A program made the position numbers and the translations under genes. From Nitrososphaeraceae archaeon (GTDB taxonomy: Archaea > Thermoproteota > Nitrososphaeria > Nitrososphaerales > Nitrososphaeraceae): a stretch of 15,384 bases of DNA. Shown here piece by piece: positions 1-6,205 of this stretch; position 1 is the stretch's first letter; every line of letters begins with the position of its first letter. The notes beneath the pieces are model-generated. The model did no database searches, was not told the DNA's origin, and saw only the letters and a program-made list of their open reading frames with translations. The stretch covers positions 1 to 15,384 of the forward strand of contig JASHSN010000274.1 in assembly GCA_030038695.1 (NCBI GenBank), written 5' to 3'.

Positions 1-482
1 TATGTATTTCCATCAACAAAGGTTACATCAACTGTTTTAGCACCGGTTACTACATGATCGTTAGTCAGGATATGCCCCTGATCATCGTACACAAATCCTG
101 ATCCCAACTTAGTAGATTGGTCTTCTGAAGGGTTACCGTTTATAATAATTTGCAAATTACCTGTTTCGTTTACTCTGCTTGTTATCTGAACTACCGAGTT
201 CTCGACTCTCTTGAAAATATCGGTAAGTGGCGTTGACGATGGGGATGTCGTTAGGTTTGCCAAACTAACATATTCGAAGTGCAAATTTTGAATGATGTTT
301 TGAGGAATATGCAATGCAGGTTGTGTACTGTAGCTGGGCACCGCTACCGATACAGGGAATTCATACCTCTCTTGAACCGTGGAGAATGCGGTAACAACAC
401 CCACTACGCCGTGGGTGACAAAAGAGAAAAGCAAGACTCCTATGCTGACACTGAATAGAATCATCAGGTGTGTTCTGTTCAT
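1..482 (-). CDS. HtrA/DegP-like S1C serine protease, N-terminal part, runs off the window
   Basis: Reading the minus strand from an ATG at 482-480 gives 160 codons with no stop before the window edge, so the gene is truncated by the window. Residues about 6-32 form a hydrophobic N-terminal stretch (MILFSVSIGVLLFSF), a likely signal peptide or membrane anchor, followed by a linker rich in Ser, Thr and Pro. From about residue 85 the chain matches the start of a trypsin-like S1C protease: FKRVENSVVQI, then GSGFVYDDQGHILTNDHVV, where H143 is the expected catalytic His of the His-Asp-Ser triad. The Asp, the Ser and any PDZ domain would lie beyond position 1. It probably acts outside the membrane in protein quality control; that role is inferred from the family. 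A TATA-like element on the minus strand at about 542-534 fits its promoter. Confidence 0.85.
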   Translation of the reverse strand, partial: MNRTHLMILFSVSIGVLLFSFVTHGVVGVVTAFSTVQERYEFPVSVAVPSYSTQPALHIPQNIIQNLHFEYVSLANLTTSPSSTPLTDIFKRVENSVVQITSRVNETGNLQIIINGNPSEDQSTKLGSGFVYDDQGHILTNDHVVTGAKTVDVTFVDGNT

Positions 483-533
483 AGTTACAATTTGCAATCA
501 ATGGAATGTTGAACGGTTATAGATATTTTTCTA

Positions 534-542
534 CAATATAAG
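534..542 (-). promoter_or_regulatory. TATA-like box for the HtrA-like protease gene
   Basis: On the minus strand the element reads CTTATATTG. Transcription starting about 25-27 bases downstream would begin near 510 and leave a leader of roughly 28 bases before the ATG at 482. This is a pattern call only, from the usual archaeal TATA-to-start distance. Confidence 0.4.
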
Positions 543-674
543 AGTTAGACTGTTACTTCATGTACCAAATTCTGAAAGCACATGAGAACACAGCACTTAA
601 TATTGAAATTTGTCAAGAGGGGCAAAATTACTTGACAATTAACGATATCTAATTTTGTATTACTTTCAAGATAC

Positions 675-842
675 ATGAATCAGTCGATTGGAGTTTTGAA
701 ACACAGTTTGCACAAACAAATCAGAGAGCTGTATTTAAAGAAAGAATCTCTAAACACGCAAGTAGATAAGCTGGAGATCCAGTCGCAAATAAATGCGCTT
801 TATTACAAGCTCGAAAACCTGAGTATAATCGACGACAATTGA
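675..842 (+). CDS. Possible small coiled-coil protein, 55 aa
   Basis: An ATG-to-TGA frame lies in the gap between two minus-strand genes and is too short for most ORF calls. The product is charged and helical, with Leu, Ile and Val at heptad-like spacing through KQIRELYLKKESLNTQVDKL and onward to YYKLENLSI; there is no Gly or Pro after residue 6, so a single coiled coil is the natural reading. I do not recognise a family and infer no function. A weak AT-rich element at about 643-652 sits where a TATA box would be for a leaderless transcript, and a T-run at 884-889 follows the stop. The lack of helix breakers and the regular heptads argue for a real gene; the small size and weak promoter argue against. 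Confidence 0.4.
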   Translation: MNQSIGVLKHSLHKQIRELYLKKESLNTQVDKLEIQSQINALYYKLENLSIIDDN

Positions 843-1054
843 GATCCACTTAATAGCAAAGCTAAGTTTGAAACCGCAGATTATTTTTTGAATGTAAAAG
901 ACCTAAATTAGGCCTATACAAATCTATAACCAAGCTAGTTACAAGACAAGTCGACCTGAAATTTTTCATGTCACATGCTACTAGACAGCATTGTAATTGT
1001 AAGGACGTTTTATAGCATTATTGTTTCAGATTGGTCAAGTTCGTAGACGTTTTA
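843..1054. other. Intergenic stretch between convergent genes, no gene seen
   Basis: I found no convincing ORF, tRNA or repeat array here. It holds a T-run at 884-889 (possible terminator for the small + strand ORF), a short inverted repeat CCTAA-A-TTAGG at 902-912, and a 10-base direct repeat GACGTTTTAT at 1004-1013 and 1046-1055. None is long enough to assign a role. With the equally empty 483-674, it flanks the only small ORF in a 572-base gap. Confidence 0.5.
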
Positions 1055-1957
1055 TCACTTCGATGTTTCTCTTTCTGCCCAATCAATAAGTGAGGTCAGA
1101 TCATTTACGACGTAGTCAGCACCTAAAGATTCCATTGAGTTTCGGAGTTCTGGTGTGGTAAATAACACTATCCGAACCTCGGCCTTTAGCTTCGCCTTGA
1201 CTGCTATACTAGCTGAATACAAAAAACGCAGTGAGCCTTCTGAGGAAGAGTAAATGCATATTATCAATAAGCCTTTGTTATTATCCCAAAGCTTCACCAT
1301 ATAACGTTGGAAATCAATATCAAAAAAAGGATCTATGTGCTGTTCAACATTCCCGATATACAATGTCCTGAACCCCAAAATCTGCAATGCAAGTGCTCCA
1401 ATTTTTGCGTGGTAGATCCGGTCTTCAGCTGCGGCTACGAAAAAGCAAGAAGCGCTCCGTTTAATGTTGCCTGTCTGGATTGTAAACTTCAATAAGTCGA
1501 TTAATTCGAGTATTAGATTTAACAGATGAATTCGTTCCGTCTTTCCCAGTCGCCCCCTACTGTATAATTCATTGACGGTGTTTACAGTAGGAACTACTAT
1601 ATCTGTTAAAATTTTTAATAACTCGATGTTCGAATTAATCACGCTTATCAAAATGTTTCTGGCTTGATTCCCGTCAGCCAGCATTATCGCATTCATAAAT
1701 TTTTGTTGGACTTCGAGATAATTCAGAGGAAATTCATATTCCGCCATCCCAGGCTCTACAAACCACACATTTATAGAACCTACTCTTTTTTTCTTGATTA
1801 ATCTCATCGTCGCTAGGATATTTAGGTACTTGGTCAGTGTCATCCTATTAATGCCTGTTGTTGATGCAAGCTCTACACCAGATAAACCGGTAGCATTGTC
1901 TTGTAAGGAATTGATAATTTTGCGTTTCACTTCGTCCAGAGTGTAACGTCTGTACAT
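1055..1957 (-). CDS. wHTH transcriptional regulator with a degenerate CarH-like (cobalamin-sensor-like) C-terminal module
   Basis: The preferred start is the ATG at 1957-1955, preceded by a GAGG motif; a TTG at 1984 would add nine residues. The 300-aa product has three parts. Residues about 5-68 form a winged helix-turn-helix (LSGVELASTTGINRMTLTKYL, with the wing near KKKRVGSINVWF), so it should bind DNA. Residues about 80-165 are helical and resemble the cap domain of cobalamin sensors (IVVPTVNTVNELYSRGRLG). Residues about 170-295 look like the Rossmann-type cobalamin-binding domain, with LGFRTLYIG in the middle and SLGADYVVNDL near the end. The usual E-x-H-x-x-G ligand motif is replaced by E-D-R-x-x-H, and W-x9-EH of the cap is not intact, so cobalamin binding is doubtful. 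The fold is inferred by eye. It follows the ACT-domain gene by 33 bases on the same strand, suggesting co-transcription. The target is unknown; the neighbouring arg genes are candidates. Confidence 0.65.
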   Translation of the reverse strand: MYRRYTLDEVKRKIINSLQDNATGLSGVELASTTGINRMTLTKYLNILATMRLIKKKRVGSINVWFVEPGMAEYEFPLNYLEVQQKFMNAIMLADGNQARNILISVINSNIELLKILTDIVVPTVNTVNELYSRGRLGKTERIHLLNLILELIDLLKFTIQTGNIKRSASCFFVAAAEDRIYHAKIGALALQILGFRTLYIGNVEQHIDPFFDIDFQRYMVKLWDNNKGLLIICIYSSSEGSLRFLYSASIAVKAKLKAEVRIVLFTTPELRNSMESLGADYVVNDLTSLIDWAERETSK

Positions 1958-1990
1958 CAATCCCTCAACTCCTCCGAAGGCCAAAAAATT

Positions 1991-2674
1991 TTATTGTCTT
2001 CTCTTTGGAAAATTGCGAGAACTGGATATGAATTCTGTGAGTGCATTAAATGCTTTTCCAACATCAGTCATCTTGACTAATATGATGGTATCGGTATAAC
2101 AGCTAACAGTATCTTCGATATTAATATGTCTTCTCGCAAGCTGAATATAAAAGGCAATTGCGCAACCAGGAGTCTTAATAATTTGTTCAGGGCTGTGAAC
2201 AATAATTGCGGCCAAATCATCTTCAACCTCTAATATATTATAATTGGCGAACGTTCCCTTTACTTGAGGTAGCAAAGTATCGTCAAAGACGATGGTTATC
2301 GATAGTAGACTCTCTGAGACAGAGATGAAATTGTCCCCGTACTGCGTTAGAGCCTTTGCGACTTTCTCCATAATTCTCTTACTCTTGCCCGTACTTATCT
2401 TTGCCACATCAGTTTTTACGCTAATAGTACTATTTGCGATGATAGACAACATTGGTCGTTCGGTAATATCATAAAGTTTACGTGAACGTTTAAGAGCAGT
2501 GATTATACTTTCGATCCTAATATTTCTGCCTAGGCGCCGGTTAACCTGCGGTTTGATTATTCTTGCCACGGCGCTAATATTGCAATAACCACGTTCAAGG
2601 GAGTCTTGAAAAGATAGATCGCTATCAATGACCTCCCTTACTGCATGAGTTATCGACTTTCCGTTGACCGACAT
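1991..2674 (-). CDS. ACT-domain protein divergent from argG, likely amino-acid sensor
   Basis: The ATG at 2674-2672 gives a 227-aa protein. The open frame continues upstream to 2827, but that would overlap argG and add an unlikely N-terminus, so the inner start is preferred. The N-terminal about 75 residues (ITHAVREVIDSD, then YCNISAVARIIKPQV) look like the helical head found in archaeal ACT-domain proteins of unknown function. The middle and C-terminal parts resemble the paired ACT domains of aspartokinases: LAAIIVHSPEQIIKTPGCA, then RRHINIEDTVSC and TIILVKMTDVGKAFNALTEF. There is no kinase domain, so it is not an aspartokinase. ACT domains commonly bind amino acids; its position facing argG across a short shared promoter region suggests it senses arginine, lysine or a related compound. 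That role is inferred. It probably shares a transcript with the downstream wHTH regulator. Confidence 0.75.
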   Translation of the reverse strand: MSVNGKSITHAVREVIDSDLSFQDSLERGYCNISAVARIIKPQVNRRLGRNIRIESIITALKRSRKLYDITERPMLSIIANSTISVKTDVAKISTGKSKRIMEKVAKALTQYGDNFISVSESLLSITIVFDDTLLPQVKGTFANYNILEVEDDLAAIIVHSPEQIIKTPGCAIAFYIQLARRHINIEDTVSCYTDTIILVKMTDVGKAFNALTEFISSSRNFPKRRQ

Positions 2675-2695
2675 TGGCCAATAGATCCCCAAACA

Positions 2696-2709
2696 GGTCA
2701 GAACTGACC
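2696..2709. promoter_or_regulatory. GGTCA-N4-TGACC inverted repeat, putative operator between the ACT gene and argG
   Basis: The sequence GGTCAGAACTGACC has perfect 5-base arms with a 4-base spacer. Its right arm runs directly into the A-tract and TATA box of argG, overlapping where TFB would contact DNA. The same 5-4-5 repeat recurs upstream of lysY/argC at 5029-5042. The position suggests a site at which a dimeric regulator could block initiation toward argG and possibly the divergent ACT gene. The binding protein is unknown. Confidence 0.6.
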
Positions 2710-2722
2710 AAAAAATATAAAT
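2710..2722 (+). promoter_or_regulatory. TATA box of argG, possibly used in both directions
   Basis: AAAAAATATAAAT is a strong archaeal TATA-type element. A start about 25 bases downstream would fall near 2742, giving a short leader to the argG ATG at 2760. On the opposite strand the same AT-rich block lies about 36-48 bases upstream of the ACT-gene ATG at 2674, so it could serve both genes. Confidence 0.65.
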
Positions 2723-2759
2723 GTAGCGTTCGGGGCTCACAGCGGCTGATAGATGATAG

Positions 2760-3986
2760 ATGACCAATGAGAAAGTTATACTTGCATACTCTGGAGGTTT
2801 AGATACTTCGGTATGCATAAGATACATACAACTAGTTTACAAATTTGACGTCATTAGTCTTACAGTGGATTGTGGGCAGAACGAAGATTTTAATGCGATC
2901 GAAGAAAAGGCCCTAGCTATTGGATCAATAAAACACATATTCGTAGATGCGAAGGAGGAGTTTGCAAACAACTACATCATCCCCAGCATCAAATCAAATG
3001 GTCTGTACGAAGAAAAATACCCATTAGCCACAGCACTTGCCCGGCCACTCATCGCAAGTAAGATGGTGGAAGAGGCACATAACCATAGAGCGATAGCCGT
3101 TGCTCATGGCTGTACGGGCAAGGGAAACGATCAGATTAGGTTTGATGTCACGATCCGGGCTCTCGACCCAAATCTAAAAATTATCTCACCTATCAGAGAC
3201 ATGAACTTGACACGAGATGTAGAATTGCAATTTGCTCAAGAACAAAATATTCCAATAAGTCTTGAGGCAAAAAAATATAGTGTTGACCTTAATATCTGGG
3301 GCAGAGCAATCGAAGGAGGAAACATTGAGGATACTTACTCCGAACCACCAGCCGATGCATTTCAATTCGTAAAATTTGACAATGACAGTTCAGGCTATTT
3401 AGAGTTAGAATTTGAAAACGGTATTCCAGTTGCAGCAGACGGCCAACGCATGAACATTATCAGCTTGGTGAGTTACGTTAATGATAAAGCAGGCTCATCA
3501 GGGATCGGTGTTGTGGATCACATTGAGGACAGAGTAGTGGGAATCAAATCCAGGGAAGTTTATGAAGCTCCAGCTGCCGTCGCGATCATTGAGGCTCACA
3601 AAGATTTGGAGAAGATGGTTTTAACTACCCATGAACTCCGTTTCAAACGCGTTGTTGACGAGCAGTGGAGTTGGTTGGTCTATTCTGGTTTATGGAAAGA
3701 ACCACTGCGATCAGACTTGGATAAGTTTATAGATGCAACCCAAAAAAAGGTTAGCGGAAAGGTAAAATTAAAAATGCAAAGAGGATCACTTCGTATAGTT
3801 GGAAGAGAATCTCGACATTCTCTATACAGAGATCAACTAGCAACATACACTGCTAGATCAATTTTTGATCAAAGTTCGGCAAAGGGATTTGTGGAGCTGT
3901 GGGGTCTGCAGTCCACAGTTGCAAATATGATAGACAAGGTCAATCGATCCCAGGACATAGAAGATGGAGGTGCGACTGCTAGATGA
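2760..3986 (+). CDS. argG: Argininosuccinate synthase
   Basis: ArgG joins citrulline and aspartate using ATP to give argininosuccinate, the penultimate step of arginine synthesis, in the cytoplasm. The 408-aa length is typical. The N-terminus carries the ATP pyrophosphatase loop AYSGGLDTS (residues 9-17), followed by LTVDCGQ and the family blocks YPLATALARPLIA, AHGCTGKGNDQIRF and NIWGRAIEGG. The downstream half has the expected SREVYEAPAA and VYSGLWKEPLR segments. The ATG at 2760 follows a TATA box by about 40 bases. Its TGA overlaps the start of the first lysW (ATGA), so the two are translationally coupled and ArgG heads the arginine side of the cluster. Nothing is missing from the enzyme. 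Confidence 0.97.
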   Translation: MTNEKVILAYSGGLDTSVCIRYIQLVYKFDVISLTVDCGQNEDFNAIEEKALAIGSIKHIFVDAKEEFANNYIIPSIKSNGLYEEKYPLATALARPLIASKMVEEAHNHRAIAVAHGCTGKGNDQIRFDVTIRALDPNLKIISPIRDMNLTRDVELQFAQEQNIPISLEAKKYSVDLNIWGRAIEGGNIEDTYSEPPADAFQFVKFDNDSSGYLELEFENGIPVAADGQRMNIISLVSYVNDKAGSSGIGVVDHIEDRVVGIKSREVYEAPAAVAIIEAHKDLEKMVLTTHELRFKRVVDEQWSWLVYSGLWKEPLRSDLDKFIDATQKKVSGKVKLKMQRGSLRIVGRESRHSLYRDQLATYTARSIFDQSSAKGFVELWGLQSTVANMIDKVNRSQDIEDGGATAR

Positions 3987-4156
3987 AGAAAGAATGCCAA
4001 GATTGCAGTGCTGAAATTACTGTTCCAGATGATGCCCTAGTAGGGGAGATCGTCACTTGTCCTGATTGTGGTACTGACTTCGAGATCGCTTCGAAGACCC
4101 AGAATATGGTAGACCTGAAACCTGCTGAAAGTGTGGGTGAAGATTGGGGGCAGTAG
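3983..4156 (+). CDS. lysW: LysW-type amino-group carrier protein, copy 1, with C-terminal EDWGQ
   Basis: A 57-aa acidic protein carries two zinc-binding pairs, C5-x2-C8 (ECQDCS) and C26-x2-C29 (TCPDCG), and the LysW tail VGEDWG. LysW holds the amino group of 2-aminoadipate or glutamate during lysine or arginine synthesis: a ligase attaches the substrate to the side-chain carboxylate of the C-terminal Glu. Here the last codon is CAG (Gln) directly before TAG, so the expected acceptor is an amide. The second carrier in the window ends in the canonical EDWGE. The gene overlaps argG by ATGA, and argX starts at the very next base after its stop; the GGGGG run inside the last codons may act as the argX ribosome binding site. 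Whether it works through another carboxylate, after deamidation, or not at all cannot be decided here. It is identified as LysW with high confidence; its function is uncertain. Confidence 0.9.
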   Translation: MKKECQDCSAEITVPDDALVGEIVTCPDCGTDFEIASKTQNMVDLKPAESVGEDWGQ

Positions 4157-5017
4157 ATGGTAGAACTTTGCGTTCTTTATGATAAAGTGCGTTTTGAAGA
4201 AAAGTCAATCTACGATAAGGCTTTAAAAAAAGGAATAAAGATACAAATGACCGATGCAAAAAACATCACAGTCACGACAGACAGTAAACGAAAAGAACTT
4301 GCTCTAGGAGATGTGATTTTACAAAGAAGTATAAGCCATTTTAGGGGCTTATATCTTACCAGCTGTCTGGAATTTCTGGGCTTTCCTGTGATAAACAAGT
4401 TCAAAGTAGGCGAAACCTGTGGTAATAAGTTGCTGACATCGTTGACCCTTGCAAAGCATAAAGTGCCCACACCTAAAACCCACTTTGCTTTCAGTTCGGC
4501 GGGTGCAATGGAAGCCATTGACGGTACAGGATTTCCGGTTGTTTTGAAGCCGATAATAGGCTCCTGGGGAAGAGGAGTTTTTCCATTGCGAGACGATGAG
4601 GTAGCCAATATGATATTTGAGATGAGAGAGGAAGACGATAATCCTCTCGGTCGTATTTATTATATACAAGAAATGATCCAACGACCTCCGCGTGATATAA
4701 GATGCATTGTAGTAGGAGATGATATCATCGCGGCAGTATATCGTTACTCTGCGCAGAATGAATGGAGAACGAATGTAGCGAGAGGAGGGAAGACCGAAAA
4801 CGCACCCATAACAAACGAACTTGAAGAGATTGTATCGCGCGCTGCGAAGGCGGTAGGAGGAGGGGTGCTAGGCGTTGATTTAATGGAAGATCAACAAAGG
4901 GGGCTATTAGTTCACGAAATTAACAATACGGTGGAATTTCGTGGCGCATCTAACGTCTCAACTGTCGACATTGCGAGTGCCATAATAGACTATAGCGTAA
5001 CAGTTCTTAAGAGGTAG
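4157..5017 (+). CDS. argX: ATP-grasp ligase, probable glutamate-LysW ligase ArgX
   Basis: The 286-aa product is an ATP-grasp enzyme of the LysX/ArgX/RimK group: KPIIGSWGRGV (131-141) forms the ATP-binding loop, YYIQEMIQRPPRDIR (168-182) follows, and VDLMED and HEINNTVEF (253-261) hold metal and ATP ligands. The family activates a LysW carboxylate with ATP and joins it to the amino group of glutamate (ArgX) or 2-aminoadipate (LysX). As I recall it, the specificity position after EFK/EFR reads N-[TS] in LysX and begins with Gly (GF) in ArgX. Here it is FRGAS (261-265), Gly-Ala, which is closer to ArgX. The position after argG and lysW, ahead of the shared reductase, kinase and aminotransferase, supports the arginine role. 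It starts at the base after the lysW stop. Ligase family is near certain, glutamate specificity moderately so. Confidence 0.88.
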   Translation: MVELCVLYDKVRFEEKSIYDKALKKGIKIQMTDAKNITVTTDSKRKELALGDVILQRSISHFRGLYLTSCLEFLGFPVINKFKVGETCGNKLLTSLTLAKHKVPTPKTHFAFSSAGAMEAIDGTGFPVVLKPIIGSWGRGVFPLRDDEVANMIFEMREEDDNPLGRIYYIQEMIQRPPRDIRCIVVGDDIIAAVYRYSAQNEWRTNVARGGKTENAPITNELEEIVSRAAKAVGGGVLGVDLMEDQQRGLLVHEINNTVEFRGASNVSTVDIASAIIDYSVTVLKR

Positions 5018-5018
5018 A

Positions 5019-5075
5019 GACCAATATTGGTCATTATTGACCTATAATGAACACTTGTGACCAAAAAATATAAAT
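5019..5075 (+). promoter_or_regulatory. Promoter region of lysY/argC with GGTCA-type operators
   Basis: Three elements lie in 57 bases: a 14-base perfect palindrome GACCAATATTGGTC (5019-5032), an overlapping GGTCA-TTAT-TGACC inverted repeat (5029-5042) with the same 5-4-5 layout as the argG site, and a third TGACC arm (5058-5062) running into AAAAAATATAAAT (5063-5075), the TATA box. The block TGACCAAAAAATATAAAT (5058-5075) is identical to 2705-2722 upstream of argG. Transcription would start near 5095, leaving a leader of about 55-60 bases before the ATG at 5153. The shared layout implies joint control of argG and lysY/argC. Confidence 0.7.
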
Positions 5076-5152
5076 TAAATATTAAGAACCTTTTCAAGTA
5101 GGTGGACTTTGATAAAATTAAGAGACCATAGGAGACAGGAGACCTCTCGAAA

Positions 5153-6205
5153 ATGAAAGTGGGTGTTGTTGGCGCCTCAGGATATGTCGGTGGAGAATTA
5201 CTACGCCTGCTAGTGTCACATCCTAGAGTTGAGATCTGCATGGTCACTTCCAGACAAAAAGCCGGGGAATATGTACATCGTGTTCATCCGAGTTTAAGGG
5301 GTTTCATTAATCTTATCTTTGCACCTCTGGATACTGAAAAACTGACAAACTCTTGCGATCTGGTTTTTACGTCAGTTCCTCACGGCAAGTCAAACGAGAT
5401 CGTCAAAGAGCTATATGAAAGGGGCATGAAAATTATCGACCTTTCTGCAGACTTCCGCTTGAAGAATCCGAAGGATTATATCAAATGGTATGGCTGGGAA
5501 CATCCTTTCCCAGAGCTACTAGCAAAATCTGTCTATGGAGTTCCTGAATTACATAGGTCCAATATTGCCCGTGCACAACTCGTTTCGTGTCCTGGGTGTA
5601 TGGCGGTGACATCTTTGCTCGCTATAAAACCCCTACTAGAAAATAACATTATTGATACCGACCATATTGTAGTCGATAGCAAGATAGGTTCATCAGGTGC
5701 TGGTGCTAAGGCAAATTTCGGAACACATCACGCAATGCGGTACGGTGTGATACGACCATACAAACCGTCCAAACATAGACATACAGGTGAGATCGAACAG
5801 GAATTAGGATTAATTGGTAAGAAGGATATCAAGGTGAGTATGAGCCCTCATGCAGTAAACCTAGTTCGTGGAATTCTAGCCACCAACCATTTGTTCCTAA
5901 CGAAAGGAGTTTCCGAATTAGATCTCTGGAAAATGTATCGAAATTCATACAAGAATGAGCCGTTTGTCAGGTTCATCAGAGACAAGAAGGGTCTATACAA
6001 ATTTCCCGATCCAAAATTTGTTGTGGGATCGAATTTCTGCGATCTAGGATTTGATATCGACGACGACAATCAAAGGGTTGTGGCTCTTTCGGCATCCGAT
6101 AACCTAATGAAAGGAGCAGCCGGTTCTGCGATTCAGAATATGAACGTGATGCAGGGGTTTGATGAGACTGATGGTCTAAAATATACGCCTTTGACACCAG
6201 TATGA
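5153..6205 (+). CDS. lysY: LysW-carrier semialdehyde-forming reductase (LysY/ArgC)
   Basis: An NADPH-dependent enzyme of the ArgC/LysY family that reduces the carrier-bound acyl phosphate to the semialdehyde, for aminoadipate (lysine) and probably glutamate (arginine). The 350-aa product starts with a Rossmann dinucleotide loop GASGYVGGE (7-15), has DLSADFRLK (96-104), the catalytic cysteine C149 in SCPGCMAV, and the His region SPHAVNLVRG (231-240, H233). SKIGSSGAGAKAN is the usual glycine-rich active-site segment. Only one such gene is in the window, so it likely serves both pathways. The ATG at 5153 follows a purine-rich leader (GGAGACAGGAG). The stop overlaps the lysZ start (ATGA at 6202-6205). 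Family assignment is secure; dual substrate use is inferred. Confidence 0.94.
   Translation: MKVGVVGASGYVGGELLRLLVSHPRVEICMVTSRQKAGEYVHRVHPSLRGFINLIFAPLDTEKLTNSCDLVFTSVPHGKSNEIVKELYERGMKIIDLSADFRLKNPKDYIKWYGWEHPFPELLAKSVYGVPELHRSNIARAQLVSCPGCMAVTSLLAIKPLLENNIIDTDHIVVDSKIGSSGAGAKANFGTHHAMRYGVIRPYKPSKHRHTGEIEQELGLIGKKDIKVSMSPHAVNLVRGILATNHLFLTKGVSELDLWKMYRNSYKNEPFVRFIRDKKGLYKFPDPKFVVGSNFCDLGFDIDDDNQRVVALSASDNLMKGAAGSAIQNMNVMQGFDETDGLKYTPLTPV

Noticed and set aside
902..912. Inverted repeat CCTAA-A-TTAGG
   Set aside because: Only five-base arms, not near a promoter start, and not repeated elsewhere in the window.
2675..2827. Upstream extension of the ACT-domain ORF to an ATG at 2827
   Set aside because: It would overlap the 5' end of argG and run through the shared promoter and operator; the inner ATG at 2674 begins a family-like N-terminus.
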